Under the pieces are notes generated by a model that was given only the letters and a program-made list of their open reading frames with translations, did no database searches and had not been told where the DNA came from. Shown piece after piece: positions 26,471-37,178 of a stretch of DNA of 64,000 nucleotides (its first letter is position 1; the number at the start of each line of letters is the position of its first letter). Location of the stretch: NCBI RefSeq assembly GCF_000731955.1, contig NZ_JNCK01000001.1:2108001-2172000 (forward strand), given 5' to 3'. A program made the translations under genes and the position numbers. Source of the stretch: Halomonas zincidurans B6 (lineage in GTDB: Bacteria; Pseudomonadota; Gammaproteobacteria; Pseudomonadales; Halomonadaceae).

Positions 26471-26710
26471 AGCGCATCTCCCTGCAAAAAATATCATTTT
26501 TACTACATATATGCATCGTAGCCCCTCGACCAGTCTGCGTCCAACACATCAAGCGTGTATAGAATCGACAAGCAGCCCTCACAATGCAGGCAGCCTGAAT
26601 GGCCGTAACAATCTGGCGCCAGTGGGCACCAAGGCAAACAAACGGATATCACAGACATACGAATACCGGACGCGTCATATCGGACGATCGAGCGGCGGGA
26701 GACCATGAGC
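26471..26710. other. Intergenic region between the antitoxin and mscS-like genes
   Basis: No coding signal. The first 50 bases are AT-rich (a run of A/T around 26480-26515) and should hold the promoter of the xre-res pair reading leftward. Nothing else recognised. Confidence 0.5.
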
Positions 26711-28432
26711 TCATCCATCGGCGCTGCCCGCATCTGTAGCGGGCCGGGGGCCTGGCCCGTCGCCGAGCGCGACGTCGCGTTCACTGATGACCGACACCTC
26801 TCTCGGCCACCACTCGGGGTGATTATCGCGGATGAAGGCCATCAGTTTTTCCCGGAGATTCATTTCCGCGATCCAGCCGGCGAAGGGGTCCGAGGTCATC
26901 AGGTAACAGACAACCCGCTGGGCCCTCTCGGTTTGCTCCGTCACGTAACAGCACAACTTGTGGTGCTCGATGACGTTATCCTCCTCCTGCGCGTATTCCA
27001 GAAACTTTTCTCGAATGCACTGGATATCGGCGCTCAGATGAAGGATCAGCTCCAGGCTACGGTACTCCTTGGTGTTCTTGACCGACAGGTTCTCGAAAGG
27101 CTTGGAAACGAAGTAGGTGACCGGCACGATCACCCGTCGTTCATTCCAGGATCGCAATCGGATGAAGGTGTAGAAAATGCCCTCCACATAGCACCACTGG
27201 CCTTCGAACATCACCAGATCGCCGATGCGTATGGGCTTCGCCAACGACAACTGAAACGAAGAAAGGATATTGCCCAGCACGGCTTGGCCGGCGATACCCA
27301 CCAGTACCGTCAGGACACTGGCCGAGGCCAGCAGCGACAGTCCCAGCGACTCGAAGAGCTGGATCTGACTGAGCACGTAAACCGAAACGGCGGTCACCGT
27401 GATCAGGATGATGAGCCGGCGCATCGCGTAGAGTGTCGTCAGTAATTTACGCTCGTCCCTGGGTTTGGTGTCGTCGATCTGCCCCATGAGACGCCGCATC
27501 ATTCTCAGCATGAGGGTATCGACGAGACGAAGCGCTACCGTGCCGGCCCCCCATGCCAGAATGGTGATCAACAGCACCCGAAAGAACGTCGCTACCACGG
27601 CCGAAAAGGACACCACATAGTCGAGCAGCATCTGGCTGACCAGCGACATGACGATGAGCGCCGTGGGCACCTTGATTCGGCCGGCGAAGATGCTGGGTGC
27701 GCCGGAAGGCAACCAGAGCGCCATCAACCTGACCAGGTGGAAAGTGCTCCACCCCACCAGGCCAACCACCAGCAGGAAGACCGGAATGGCCATCCATTCC
27801 CAGATCTTGAGCACTCCGAACGAGGCCTGGAAACGCTCCGGGATATATTTCTCCAACAAGGAAGGCCCGTAGTTCTCGTACAGCAGAGGAATCGACGAAA
27901 CGCTATCCGGCATGATCAACCAGACCGGTTCCTCGTTGCCCACCCGATATCGGCCCAGGCGAATGTCATAGATTTCGCCATTGGCCGTGAGCGATGCCAG
28001 CTTGAGATTGCGGCGTGGCTCTCCCGCCTGGGGATTCTGACCCGACGAGTCCTCGATGGCAGCATCCTGGCGGCCGGGAAGATCGGACACATCGAGCCAC
28101 TCGCCACGCTTGAGTACTTCGGCCAGCTTCCTGGCAAGCTCGTCTCCTCGCTCCCGCTGCTCTGCCGGGGCTAATTCGGAGAGGTTGAGGATATGCGCCG
28201 CCGCCTCGAATCTACGATTTTTCGTCAGCTCCAGGAAGCTGCGGATCGACTCTCGCGGCGTCATTCGGTTGACCGCCTCGGGAGAGTGGCCCAGCCCTTC
28301 GTTCAGCGAATCGACGGAGAACCAGCGCGTCTCTTCGCTTTCGGCGCCCGGGGTTTGCGCCACGCACAGGCTGGAGAAAGTGAGCGTTACCGTGGTCACC
28401 AGCCACAATATCCATGAGCCATTCTTCTTCAT
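26711..28432 (-). CDS. MscS-family mechanosensitive channel with signal peptide
   Basis: A 573-residue membrane protein. The start MKKNGSWILWLVTTVTLTFS gives a signal peptide cut near VAQT. A periplasmic domain of about 230 residues is followed by at least five membrane segments. The MscS core is clear: the pore helix GIAGQAVLGNILSSFQLSLA, then PIRIGDLVMFEGQWCYVEGI and RVIVPVTYFVSKPFENLS. It should release solutes in hypo-osmotic shock. A small relic of another MscS C-terminus lies at 51391-51464. Confidence 0.88.
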   Translation of the reverse strand: MKKNGSWILWLVTTVTLTFSSLCVAQTPGAESEETRWFSVDSLNEGLGHSPEAVNRMTPRESIRSFLELTKNRRFEAAAHILNLSELAPAEQRERGDELARKLAEVLKRGEWLDVSDLPGRQDAAIEDSSGQNPQAGEPRRNLKLASLTANGEIYDIRLGRYRVGNEEPVWLIMPDSVSSIPLLYENYGPSLLEKYIPERFQASFGVLKIWEWMAIPVFLLVVGLVGWSTFHLVRLMALWLPSGAPSIFAGRIKVPTALIVMSLVSQMLLDYVVSFSAVVATFFRVLLITILAWGAGTVALRLVDTLMLRMMRRLMGQIDDTKPRDERKLLTTLYAMRRLIILITVTAVSVYVLSQIQLFESLGLSLLASASVLTVLVGIAGQAVLGNILSSFQLSLAKPIRIGDLVMFEGQWCYVEGIFYTFIRLRSWNERRVIVPVTYFVSKPFENLSVKNTKEYRSLELILHLSADIQCIREKFLEYAQEEDNVIEHHKLCCYVTEQTERAQRVVCYLMTSDPFAGWIAEMNLREKLMAFIRDNHPEWWPREVSVISERDVALGDGPGPRPATDAGSADG

Positions 28433-28599
28433 ACGTCCCTTACCGATTCCGTGGGTCATCCATGCCTCCACTGGGTACCGGATCGACCCGACCCGGCCGG
28501 AGCCGCAGCTGGCGCCAAGCGACCCGGAGCAGTGGCCGGTCAAGTACAGCGCAGCGGGTTTTACTCGTCCAGTTCTGGTGGTCAGCGGCTGGGTGGCTG

Positions 28600-29790
28600 C
28601 TAGGTGAGGCGATTCAGCGCCTCCAGCAACCAGCCCTGGGCGATATGCTCCTGCTCCAGCCGAAGAGCCGGCGCCAGCCGGTTCTCGCGGAGCGTCTCAA
28701 ACACGTCACTTTCTGCTTCGGTCAGATTGGCGAGCGCCCCATTGAAGCGCTTGGCGTCGTCTTCCCGTCCCCAGACCGGCCGGTGAGCCTCGAACGTGGC
28801 GCGGTCCATCAGCAGCGAGCGCGCATGCGGAAAGGCGTGGCGGAACCGATTGAGAATGGCGAAGCCATGGGTGTCGATATCGCCCCAGTAATAGAGTCGT
28901 TTAGCGGCCAGCCAGGGAAGGTGACGCAGCGCCTCCACACGATAGCCCAGGCCGAAGATCACCAGCGCGTTGGGGAAAGGCGGAAACGCCAGACCGTTGA
29001 TCTCGTTCTCGGTGATGAAGACGGTATCAGCCCCCGGGTCGAATCGGGCGAGTTGCTCCACCGGCACCGTCAGGTCGGTGAGCCCCTGAATCGCCAGGCG
29101 CTCATCCAGCAACCGGAAACGAATCGGCACCGGCTTGTCGCGCAGCCCATAGCGGCGGTTGAAGCCGCGCACCCCGGTGGCGCCGGCATCGATCGCCCCG
29201 GCCGGCAGCACGGGGTCGAGCAACTCACCGAGCAGGCCGCGATGGGTTTCGATGAACTTGGTGTGGATGCCGGGAATATCCAGCTCGCGCAGGTAAACAG
29301 CGGGCCTCGGGTGCGCCTGGAACCAGGCCAGCACGGCGAGTAGATCGTCCCACACCGGCTCGTGTTCCAGGGCCCGCAGCGGGCGTCGACACAACCCGCT
29401 TCGCAAGGCGGGAAACATCGCCAGGCTACGCTCGGCGAGTCGGGAAAAGCGCGCGGCGTCATCACGCCGGCCGAGCCAGCGCAGGGCATCGTCTTCGGTG
29501 TCCACGGTGATCGCATCGGGCAGGTCGTTGGCGCCCTGCACCCGATGGCGGCGCTGGCGCCAGTGCACCGTATAGCCGAAGCCCTTCTTATCCTTGGAAC
29601 TCTCGCGCAGGACGCGCACCCAGTCGGCCACCTCGGCGAAACGTTCGGTGATATCCCCGGCAGCGGGTTTGCGCAGCCTCAAGGTCAGGGGGAATAGCGG
29701 CTCGCCGTTCAGACGCGCGCGCAGAATATCGCCCCGCAGCCAGACTTTCTCCATCTGCTGGCGCAGATCGGCCGGCGAGGTCCAGCTCAT
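28600..29790 (-). CDS. jetD: Wadjet nuclease subunit JetD
   Basis: A 396-residue protein with an N-terminal DUF3322-type domain and a C-terminal Toprim/DUF2220 domain. Toprim acids are visible in [13 protein letters not shown] (Glu) and [14 protein letters not shown] (Asp-x-Asp). [18 protein letters not shown] sequence lies between. JetD is the nuclease of Wadjet: after JetABC extrudes and bends small closed circles it cuts them. It overlaps jetC by 4 bp and ends the operon. All expected acidic residues are present. Confidence 0.93.
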   Translation of the reverse strand: MSWTSPADLRQQMEKVWLRGDILRARLNGEPLFPLTLRLRKPAAGDITERFAEVADWVRVLRESSKDKKGFGYTVHWRQRRHRVQGANDLPDAITVDTEDDALRWLGRRDDAARFSRLAERSLAMFPALRSGLCRRPLRALEHEPVWDDLLAVLAWFQAHPRPAVYLRELDIPGIHTKFIETHRGLLGELLDPVLPAGAIDAGATGVRGFNRRYGLRDKPVPIRFRLLDERLAIQGLTDLTVPVEQLARFDPGADTVFITENEINGLAFPPFPNALVIFGLGYRVEALRHLPWLAAKRLYYWGDIDTHGFAILNRFRHAFPHARSLLMDRATFEAHRPVWGREDDAKRFNGALANLTEAESDVFETLRENRLAPALRLEQEHIAQGWLLEALNRLT

Positions 29791-32700
29791 GGCTGCACGC
29801 GAATCCGCTCGCGGGCGGTCTTTTCCGTGCGGTATTCCTCGATGCCGAGATTGCGCACCAGGGACTCGCGGCCCTCGCGGTTGTGCACGAAACCGACGCT
29901 GTGCACATAGGGCTCGATGATATGAATCTTCTGCAGCGGGGTGACAATCAGCAACTGCAGGTTAAGCCGCTTGAACAGTTCCAGCCCGTAACGGGCGGAC
30001 TCGTCGGAACCGCGGCCGAAGGCCTCGTCGATGACCACGAAGCGGAATGAGCGGGAGCGCTGCTCGCCCCATTCCAGGCCGAACTGGTAAGCGAGACTGG
30101 CGGCCAGCACGGTATAGGCCAGCTTCTCTTTCTGGCCGCCGGATTTGCCGCCGGAATCGGAATAATGCTCGTATTCCCGGTTGTCCTCGCGCCAGCGTTC
30201 CGAGGCGGAAAACACGAACCAGTTGCGCACGTCGGTGACTTTCTGGGTCCAGCGCTTGTCCAGTTCGCCGGTGCCGTCGCGGCCCCGGAAGCGTTCGATG
30301 ATGTGTTTCACCTGCAGAAATTTCCGCTCGGTGTACTGCTCTTCCTCGTTGCCGCTGAGCGCACCCTCGGTACAGGCGCGCAGCTCCTGCTGGAAGTCAC
30401 GTACTTCGTTGTCGCTGGTGGGCTCCGCCAGCAGCGTGATGTAGCGGCCCGGATTATAGTCGATGCCCTTCAAGGAGCGGTTGATGATGTCGATGCGCTC
30501 GCGGATTGCCTGGCGCTCCTTGTGCAGTTGCCCCTGGAACGCCGCCACCTCGCGGATGGTGTTCTCGTTGAGCAGTTCCTTGAAACGGCGCTCGAAGCGC
30601 GGCAGGTCGTCGCGCTGCAATTCCTCCAGCATGGCGCGGTAATCGCCGCCGGCGGCCAAGCTGGCGTCGACCTCGCGGCTTTCCAGCGGCCATTCATGCT
30701 GGTGGCGCTGCATGGCACTGACGATTCGCTCGCTCAGTGTTTTCAGCTGCCTGTCGTGCTGGTCGATACGTTTTTGCAGCCAGTCGCGCAGCTCGCTTTG
30801 CTGATTGTCGCAGGACTCCACCGTCAGGGTGCGCCCGGCCAGCGCCGCGTCGTGGTAGCCCGACAACGTCTCGAAGCAGGCGCGCCCCGCCTCGTCGGCT
30901 TCGGCCAACTGCGCGGCGCTCTCCTCGCGCTGGGCGCTAGCGGTCTCGGTCTTGTTCTGGTTCGCGCCTTCGTCTTTACCCAGGGCTGACAGGGCGTCTT
31001 CGGTTTCGCCCAGGCTTTTTTCCAGTTCCTCGAGCTGGCTTTCCAGTTCCCGCAGCAGGTCGTTGGCGGCTTCCAGAGCCTGGCGCTCGTTCTCCAACTG
31101 TTCCAGTTGCCGAGCCAGTGGCTTCCAGTCCAGCTCTTCGAAATCGGCGAACATGGCCAACTGATCCAGCTTGCGCAGGGCGTCGTCCAGGGTCTTGCGC
31201 TCGGTCTCCCAGACTTGCACACGCCCGGCCAGTTCCCGGCCACGCCGGGCCAGGGATTCCGCCTCCGCTTCCAGGGCGCGAATCTTGGCCTGGTTGTCCC
31301 AGCCCAGCACGTAGCGGCTGGCGTCATCGAGGCGATGACGGTCGTCCTTTTCATGGCGGCCACCGGGCGCCTTGATCTGCCCGGCACGGGTCACCGCGCG
31401 CTGCTCACGGCGGAAGCGGGTCAGATCCTCGCAGCAGACGTAATCGAAACGCCGCACCAATTCCCGCTCCAGCCACGGATAAAAGGCGCTGTCCGGCTGG
31501 ATGCGCAGCTTGTCGGTCAGCGAATCCGGCGCCGCCGCCGGCACTTCGCCGCGCGGTTCGCGAACCCGGAAGTACACCAGCCGGCCGCGCAGATGGGTGC
31601 GTTCGACCCAGTCGGAGACCCGCTCGTACAAGGCGTCAGGAACCAGCAGCGAAAGGCCGAAATTGTGCAGCAGGCGCTCGATGGCGCCTGCCCAGTCGCG
31701 CTCCTCGGCGGGCACCTGCAACAGCTCACCGGCAAACGGCACCTCGTCGTCGTCGAGTTGCAGCGCTTCGCACAGTGCCTCGCGGATCGCCAGCACCCGG
31801 CCGGGAATGTTGGAGCGGCGCCGCCGCAGGGAGTCGAGCTCCGTTTCCAGCTCGCCGTGCTGACGATTCAGCCCGTGCAGGTCGGCGCCGGCCTCGTTGA
31901 TGTGGTTCTGCAGCTGCGCGCGCTGCTCCTGCAATTCATCTTGCCGCTGCTCCCGCTGACGACGGTTGTCGATGAAAAGGTCCAGGGTGTCGGCGTCGGG
32001 CAGCGACAACGCCTGGGCCAGTTCGCGGTATTGCTCCGCCTTGTCCTGGCGCTGTCGCTTTTGCCGCTGGCAGGATTGCATTTCCGCCTTCAGCCGTTGC
32101 AGCCGATCGCCGCCGTTGTCGGCGATGGATTGGCGCAGATCGTCGCGGCGCGCCTGTTGGTCCCGGCGGCGGGTTTCCAGGGCGTTGCGCCGCTGCGCCA
32201 GCCGCTGCGCCTCGGCGGCCAGGTTGTCCAGGCGCTTGTCCAGCAGCTCCATTTTCAAGCTGGCGAACCAGGGCCGCAGCGCCTCGCGGCTTTGTCGCAG
32301 CTCCGCCACCTGCCGCTCGCGCTCGTCGTGGCGGTCCAGATCGATGACCAGCGGCGCGAGCATGTCGATGCGCCGGCGCGCCTTGAGCACCGCCTCGTGG
32401 GCGCGGTTGAGATCGTCGAAGTGACGGATCAGCGCTTCGATGCGTTCGCCCACCGGGAACGGCTCGAGCATGTGATCGCGCACGAAGCGAGTGATGTTGT
32501 CCACCGACTTCATGGAGACGGTCTGATTGAACAGCTCCATGGCCTGTTCGTTGTCGATGCCGAAACGGCGGCGAAAGGCAGCACCATAACCGGGGAAGGC
32601 ATCGAACACCTCGACGCCGGTTTGTTTTTTCAGGCGCTTTTTCAGATCGGCGATGTCGTTGCCGAAATCGGCGAAGTCCCCGGCCAGGGTCAGCGCCCGG

Positions 32701-33206
32701 TCGGCCACCACGTAGAAGCGCTCCGGCTGGCCGGCGCTGTCCTTGATCCAGAACACCTGGGCCAGCGTCACGTCCTGGTCGTAACCGGCATTATGAAAGT
32801 GCCCGAGAATCACCGAGTAGCTGTTGTGATCGCGCAGCGCCACCGCCTTGGCGGAAAGCCCGCTCTCGCCCCGCTCGGATTTGTAATAGCCCAGCACGTA
32901 GGAACGCAGCGAGCGCTCCTTGCTCTCGGCGCCGGCGGCCTTGTTGTAGGTGATGCGCTGCGCCGGCACCAGCAGGGTGGTGACCGCGTCCACCAACGTG
33001 GACTTGCCGGAGCCGATGTCGCCGGTCAGCAGGCTGTTGTTGCCCTGCGGGTCGAGCGCCCAGACCTGGCGGTCGAAAGTGCCCCAGTTGAGCACCTCCA
33101 GGCGCTGCAACCGAAAGCCGGCCTGTTCGTTGGAGGCGGCGAAATCCAGCCCCAGACTCTCACCCAGCCCCCGACTCTCACCCAGCCCCAGACGCTCACT
33201 GTTCAC
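29787..33206 (-). CDS. jetC: Wadjet SMC-like ATPase JetC
   Basis: A 1,139-residue SMC/MukB-like protein. From the GTG at 33206 Walker A is GDIGSGKST at residues 62-70; two long coiled-coil arms flank a hinge-like centre around residues 480-620; the C-terminal head carries the signature [20 protein letters not shown] and Walker [18 protein letters not shown]. The GTG start overlaps jetB by 11 bp and has GGGAG eight bases upstream. It begins with a low-complexity LGLGES repeat that comes from an 18-bp DNA repeat. JetC drives ATP-dependent loop extrusion. Confidence 0.93.
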   Translation of the reverse strand: MNSERLGLGESRGLGESLGLDFAASNEQAGFRLQRLEVLNWGTFDRQVWALDPQGNNSLLTGDIGSGKSTLVDAVTTLLVPAQRITYNKAAGAESKERSLRSYVLGYYKSERGESGLSAKAVALRDHNSYSVILGHFHNAGYDQDVTLAQVFWIKDSAGQPERFYVVADRALTLAGDFADFGNDIADLKKRLKKQTGVEVFDAFPGYGAAFRRRFGIDNEQAMELFNQTVSMKSVDNITRFVRDHMLEPFPVGERIEALIRHFDDLNRAHEAVLKARRRIDMLAPLVIDLDRHDERERQVAELRQSREALRPWFASLKMELLDKRLDNLAAEAQRLAQRRNALETRRRDQQARRDDLRQSIADNGGDRLQRLKAEMQSCQRQKRQRQDKAEQYRELAQALSLPDADTLDLFIDNRRQREQRQDELQEQRAQLQNHINEAGADLHGLNRQHGELETELDSLRRRRSNIPGRVLAIREALCEALQLDDDEVPFAGELLQVPAEERDWAGAIERLLHNFGLSLLVPDALYERVSDWVERTHLRGRLVYFRVREPRGEVPAAAPDSLTDKLRIQPDSAFYPWLERELVRRFDYVCCEDLTRFRREQRAVTRAGQIKAPGGRHEKDDRHRLDDASRYVLGWDNQAKIRALEAEAESLARRGRELAGRVQVWETERKTLDDALRKLDQLAMFADFEELDWKPLARQLEQLENERQALEAANDLLRELESQLEELEKSLGETEDALSALGKDEGANQNKTETASAQREESAAQLAEADEAGRACFETLSGYHDAALAGRTLTVESCDNQQSELRDWLQKRIDQHDRQLKTLSERIVSAMQRHQHEWPLESREVDASLAAGGDYRAMLEELQRDDLPRFERRFKELLNENTIREVAAFQGQLHKERQAIRERIDIINRSLKGIDYNPGRYITLLAEPTSDNEVRDFQQELRACTEGALSGNEEEQYTERKFLQVKHIIERFRGRDGTGELDKRWTQKVTDVRNWFVFSASERWREDNREYEHYSDSGGKSGGQKEKLAYTVLAASLAYQFGLEWGEQRSRSFRFVVIDEAFGRGSDESARYGLELFKRLNLQLLIVTPLQKIHIIEPYVHSVGFVHNREGRESLVRNLGIEEYRTEKTARERIRVQP
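33146..33199. repeat. Three 18-bp tandem repeats across the jetB/jetC junction
   Basis: Units 33146-33163, 33164-33181 and 33182-33199 differ by one or two bases. They encode a LGLGES-like repeat at the N-terminus of JetC, and the third unit contains the jetB stop. Being in frame (18 = 6 codons), copy changes alter the JetC leader without frameshift. Confidence 0.85.
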
Positions 33207-33786
33207 CGGCTTGCTCCCGATAGTCCTGTAGACGCTGTTCGAACTCGCCCAGCCACTGCGCGTCCACGAAGGATTGCAGAATGCGGCGCACTTCATAACG
33301 GTCGCTCTGGCCGCGCAGCCGGCGCAGGAACCCCAGTTCGATCACCTTGTTGATGTCGCCCTGCACGCGGTCCACCAGTTTCGCTTCATTGGCGGTGTCC
33401 GGCAGGAACAGCCGCACCAGTTCCACGATCTGCTCCTGGGTCAGAATCAGACGCGCCTCGCCGCCGCTGGCATCGTGCTCGGCGAGTTTCTTGCGTAACA
33501 GCGCCAGCAACAGACTGACCGGATAGGAAAGCTGCCGGCGCGGTACCAGCCGCGGCGGGGCCTGCTCGTCCTCGCCGCGCTCCACCTGACGCAAATAGGC
33601 ATAGCCTTCCGCTTCGTCCAGCACCAGCTCCAGCCCCAGCACCGCCACATAATCGCGCACCCGGCTTTGCAGCGTCAGCAGGGCCTGCCACAGCACCTCC
33701 TGCTGATCGCGGTAGAGCACGCCCTTGAGCAGATGGATCAACAAAGGCGACAGGTCAGATGAAGTATCGATATCGGTTTCACTCAT
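33196..33786 (-). CDS. jetB: Wadjet kite-like subunit JetB (DUF4194)
   Basis: A 196-residue DUF4194 protein starting [20 protein letters not shown]. Conserved parts are [36 protein letters not shown] and the end winged-helix-like segment [20 protein letters not shown]. JetB works like MukE, linking JetA to JetC. It follows jetA by 4 bp. Confidence 0.92.
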   Translation of the reverse strand: MSETDIDTSSDLSPLLIHLLKGVLYRDQQEVLWQALLTLQSRVRDYVAVLGLELVLDEAEGYAYLRQVERGEDEQAPPRLVPRRQLSYPVSLLLALLRKKLAEHDASGGEARLILTQEQIVELVRLFLPDTANEAKLVDRVQGDINKVIELGFLRRLRGQSDRYEVRRILQSFVDAQWLGEFEQRLQDYREQAGEQ

Positions 33787-33790
33787 GCAA

Positions 33791-35227
33791 TCACCGGCTG
33801 AACAGCACATCGGGAACGGTGGCGCGGCGCATCATGCCATGATCGTCGCGCCAGCTCACCTGGCACTCGCCGGCCTCGTCGATCAGCGCCTTCGGATCGT
33901 CGGCGGCCAGCGCCAGCCAGGCCACCAGCTCCGCCAGGCCGCGCTCCAGGGGGCTGTGTTCCAGCAGCGCCACCAGGGTGATCTGATCACGGGTCTGCAG
34001 TACCCGCTGCAACCGCGAGCGCAACGCCGCACGGTCCACGTAAAACTGCTCGAACAGGGCCCCGGCGTCCAGATCGGCATCGCCGGTGGCCAGCGCGCTC
34101 TGCGCGATGCGCGGTTTAAGCGGTGGCCGGTACAATGGCCGCTCCAGGGGCAGCACCACCGCCGGCGCCAGTTCGTCCAGCGTCATGCCCGGCGCCTGGG
34201 CCGGCGCCTCGCGCACCGCCAGGGCGTGCTGTTCGACGTCATGCAGCAACTGCATGATACGGCGGTTCTCCAGCCAGGCCTGATCGTCCAGGTAACGGCG
34301 CAACTGCTCGGACAACCGCGCCACGGTACGCAGCGTCGCCTCGCCGGCCTCCAGCCAATCGTAGTGCACCCGCTGCAGGCGCGGATCCGGCTCCAGCTCG
34401 CGCACCGGGTCCAGCGTCAGCACCTTCTCCAGCAACGCGGACAACTCCTCCTGCCGGCTCGGCGACATCAGAAAGTCCCAGAACGCGCGAAAGGTGCGAC
34501 CCTGGTCCGTGTCGGTGATGGCGTCGTGCTCGCCGAACACCTCCGCCAGCATATCGCCCTTGCCGCCGTCCCAGGCCGCCACCTTTTCGCGCACCTGGCG
34601 ATCCAGATCGCGGAAGTTCTGCTCCACCTGGCGGAAGTCCGCCAGCAGCGCCCGGGCGGTGTCCGACATCTGCAAGAAACGCTCGCGCAGCCGGGTATCG
34701 TCCATCATCCGCAAGCGGCCCGCATCGATCTCCTCGATCTCGCGCTCGATGGCCTGCTTGCGCCGGGTCAGTTCCTCGATGCGCGCCCGGGGATCGGTCT
34801 CGGTGCCCTCGGTGATCTCGCGCAACAGCTCGAACACCGTCAGCAACCGCGATTCCGCGCCGATAAAGCGCTGGCCCTGCAACGACACCAGCCACTGCAC
34901 GGCCTTTTCCGTGGCCGGTGCCAGATCATAATGGGGCTCGTCGCTGTCGCGCGGGTAATACTTGCGCAACCAGCCCCGCTCATCCGCCGCCCAGTCGTTC
35001 AGATACTGACGTGCCGGCTTGGGAAAGGCGCCCTCGCCCAACCGCTCGCGCAAATGAAACAGAAAATCCTCCAGCCGGGACGCCAGCTCCGCCTCCGCAA
35101 AGGTACGCTGATTCGGCTCGATGAAATAACGATACAGGAACGCGGCCACCAGCGGCCCATGGTCGGCAGCCAGCAGCCGCCAGCCGGGATGCTGGCGGCG
35201 CAGCGTGGTGAGGGAATCGTAGTCCAT
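33791..35227 (-). CDS. jetA: Wadjet kleisin-like subunit JetA (DUF3375)
   Basis: A 478-residue DUF3375 protein starting MDYDSLTTLRRQHPGWRLL, the classical JetA beginning. ALFHLRERLGEG-like and YLNDWAADERGWLRKYYP follow, then a long charged helix region and FLMSPSRQEELSALLEKVL. JetA is the MukF-like kleisin that closes the JetC ring. It is the first gene of a canonical jetA-B-C-D operon. The start is set by family similarity, although the frame stays open 45 codons upstream. Confidence 0.93.
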   Translation of the reverse strand: MDYDSLTTLRRQHPGWRLLAADHGPLVAAFLYRYFIEPNQRTFAEAELASRLEDFLFHLRERLGEGAFPKPARQYLNDWAADERGWLRKYYPRDSDEPHYDLAPATEKAVQWLVSLQGQRFIGAESRLLTVFELLREITEGTETDPRARIEELTRRKQAIEREIEEIDAGRLRMMDDTRLRERFLQMSDTARALLADFRQVEQNFRDLDRQVREKVAAWDGGKGDMLAEVFGEHDAITDTDQGRTFRAFWDFLMSPSRQEELSALLEKVLTLDPVRELEPDPRLQRVHYDWLEAGEATLRTVARLSEQLRRYLDDQAWLENRRIMQLLHDVEQHALAVREAPAQAPGMTLDELAPAVVLPLERPLYRPPLKPRIAQSALATGDADLDAGALFEQFYVDRAALRSRLQRVLQTRDQITLVALLEHSPLERGLAELVAWLALAADDPKALIDEAGECQVSWRDDHGMMRRATVPDVLFSR

Positions 35228-35441
35228 GCTCGATCTATAGATGCCAGACGCTAATATTGCATCTGAGTGTCGCGAAACCGCCCGGCCCGCATCAAGCGTT
35301 AATTTTGCCCGGGCGCGAGTGAGCGGATCATGACGCTCGACGTGTTGTAACGCCCCCGGCAATACATGCGTCGTCCAGCCAAGTCGTGCATGCTGGTGGG
35401 CATGAAGCTAACGACATCACGGCAACAGGCGAGGAATATCC

Positions 35442-36968
35442 ATGAGCCGGGAATCGGAACCGACACGCAAGGCACTCTACGAGCAAGCGCAACAGCAGGA
35501 GATCACGGGACGTTCGTCGATGAGCAAGGCGGAACTGGCGGCGGCGCTCGAGCGGCAGCCGTTCGAGGAGTCCGCCGCTCCGCTGGTGGCGACACGTTTC
35601 GATACCTTCAAACGCCTGGCCGAAGCGGTGGCGGCCGGCGAGTTCGTGCTGCGCCCGCGCGCACTGACCGGCTACGTGCGTCGTCGGCACGTGCGCCAGA
35701 CCCTGCGCGAGGATCATCGGATGCGCATCGCCGACGGCTCCGAGGAAGCCAGCGCCAAGTTCGATCAGCTCTCCGACTCGCTATTCTCGTTCTTTCGCGG
35801 CACGGCGCTACTGTTCTACCGCGACATGGCCGGCGACGACGCCTGGATGCCGACCGTGCTCGCGCTCGGCGACGTCCATCCCGGCAACTTCGGCGTCATG
35901 CCCAACATGGACAACGTGCCGATCTTCTCGGTCAACGATTTCGACGAGGCCTACTACGCGCCCTTCACCTGGGATATCAAGCGTGGCGCGGTCGGTTTCA
36001 TGATCGCCTCGGCAACCGAGGGCAATCTCAAGTGCAAGCAGCGCCTCAAGGTCGTGCGGCATTTCGTGAAAGGCTATATCGAGGCCATGCAGCGGCTGGC
36101 CCGGGAAGGCGCCGAGCAGGATGAAGAGATGCGTCACGACAACGCCCCGAAGCTCATCCGCAAGCTGTTCGAGGACGCCGACGAAGACCGCGCCGAGTGG
36201 CTCGCCGACGACTACCTCGACGAGACGCGAAGCCACTTCCGCCCCACCAGGAAGCTGGTGCCGATCTCGTCGCGCCGTGACGAATTCCAGGCGATCACCG
36301 ACCGGTTGATCGAAGAAAACGAGATCGACGTGCCGGCACGCGCCAGGAGCCTGCGCAGGAAAGGCGCGAACGAGAATGGCATGCGCGTGAAGGACGTGGC
36401 GATACGTCTCGGTCAGGGCACCGCCTCGCTGGGGCTCAACCGCTATTACGTGCTGATCGAAGGTCCACAGCACGACGGCACGGACGATCTGATCATCGAG
36501 TACAAGCAGGCCCGGCACTCTGCCCTCTCAGGTCTGGTACCGCCCTCTGCCTACGCAATGGACACCCTCGCCGAACGCATCAGCCATGCCCAGGCGGTGC
36601 ACCTGATAGGCGGCGATGTCTTCTACGGCCATGTCACGTTCGAGGGCCACAGCTACCTGTCACGCGAGCGCGCGCCCTTCCGCGACGCTATCGATCTGGA
36701 CGATCTATCCAAAAGCGAATGGAAGGAATACGCCCGCATCTGCGGACAGGTGCTCGCCCGCGTGCACGCCCGCTCCGACGACTCCGGAAGGGTCGACTAC
36801 GACATCGAACCGGCGATCATGAACGCCATCGGCCCGCCGACGCTGTTCGCCGAAGACATGGTGGCGTTCGCCGTCGAGACCGCCGACCGCCTGCGCCGGG
36901 ACCACGAGATGTTCCGCGAGGACCACGCCCGAGGCGCGTTCGAGCACCTGGATTGGGTGCATCGGTGA
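35442..36968 (+). CDS. DUF2252 family protein with N-terminal Rho_N/SAP-like helix pair
   Basis: A 508-residue protein. Residues 10-40 (LYEQAQQQEITGRSSMSKAE) look like a Rho_N/SAP-type helix pair. The rest is DUF2252, a kinase-like fold, with FFRGTALLFYRDMA, LALGDVHPGNFGVM, SVNDFDEAYYAPFTWDIKR and later EYKQARHSAL. GDVHPGNFG and NDFDEA correspond to catalytic-loop and metal-loop motifs of aminoglycoside-kinase-like folds. Substrate unknown. It is divergent from jetA with 214 bp between. GAGGAATATCC precedes the ATG. Confidence 0.88.
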   Translation: MSRESEPTRKALYEQAQQQEITGRSSMSKAELAAALERQPFEESAAPLVATRFDTFKRLAEAVAAGEFVLRPRALTGYVRRRHVRQTLREDHRMRIADGSEEASAKFDQLSDSLFSFFRGTALLFYRDMAGDDAWMPTVLALGDVHPGNFGVMPNMDNVPIFSVNDFDEAYYAPFTWDIKRGAVGFMIASATEGNLKCKQRLKVVRHFVKGYIEAMQRLAREGAEQDEEMRHDNAPKLIRKLFEDADEDRAEWLADDYLDETRSHFRPTRKLVPISSRRDEFQAITDRLIEENEIDVPARARSLRRKGANENGMRVKDVAIRLGQGTASLGLNRYYVLIEGPQHDGTDDLIIEYKQARHSALSGLVPPSAYAMDTLAERISHAQAVHLIGGDVFYGHVTFEGHSYLSRERAPFRDAIDLDDLSKSEWKEYARICGQVLARVHARSDDSGRVDYDIEPAIMNAIGPPTLFAEDMVAFAVETADRLRRDHEMFREDHARGAFEHLDWVHR

Positions 36969-37178
36969 TCCACACGGACGCGGTATCGGCGGCGAGCATG
37001 TTCATGACCAGCCGGATCATCGTCTCCTTGTTGGCAGGATCGGACTCCACCATCAGCAGCCTCAGCGCCGCTTCGAAACGGTCATGGAAGAAAACGACCC
37101 CGCGCTGCTTGCCGCTGCGCGGGGCGATGTTGCTCGCGCTCGCAACATGCGCCACTGACACCCGACATACCGTTGGGC
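36969..37178. other. Gap between DUF2252 and O-antigen ligase genes
   Basis: No recognised gene. Minus-strand reading gives a protein-like stretch HDRFEAALRLLMVESDPANK, but no family is evident and it lacks clear boundaries. It could be a gene relic or chance. Confidence 0.3.

Noticed and set aside
29787..33353. A 748-codon plus-strand open frame opposite jetC
   Set aside because: Composition is Gln/His/Leu-biased as expected of an antisense frame, with no domain; JetC on the minus strand explains the region.
36817..37178. Minus-strand frame containing HDRFEAALRLLMVESDPANK
   Set aside because: Its ends lie antisense to DUF2252 and to the O-antigen ligase region, with no family match.
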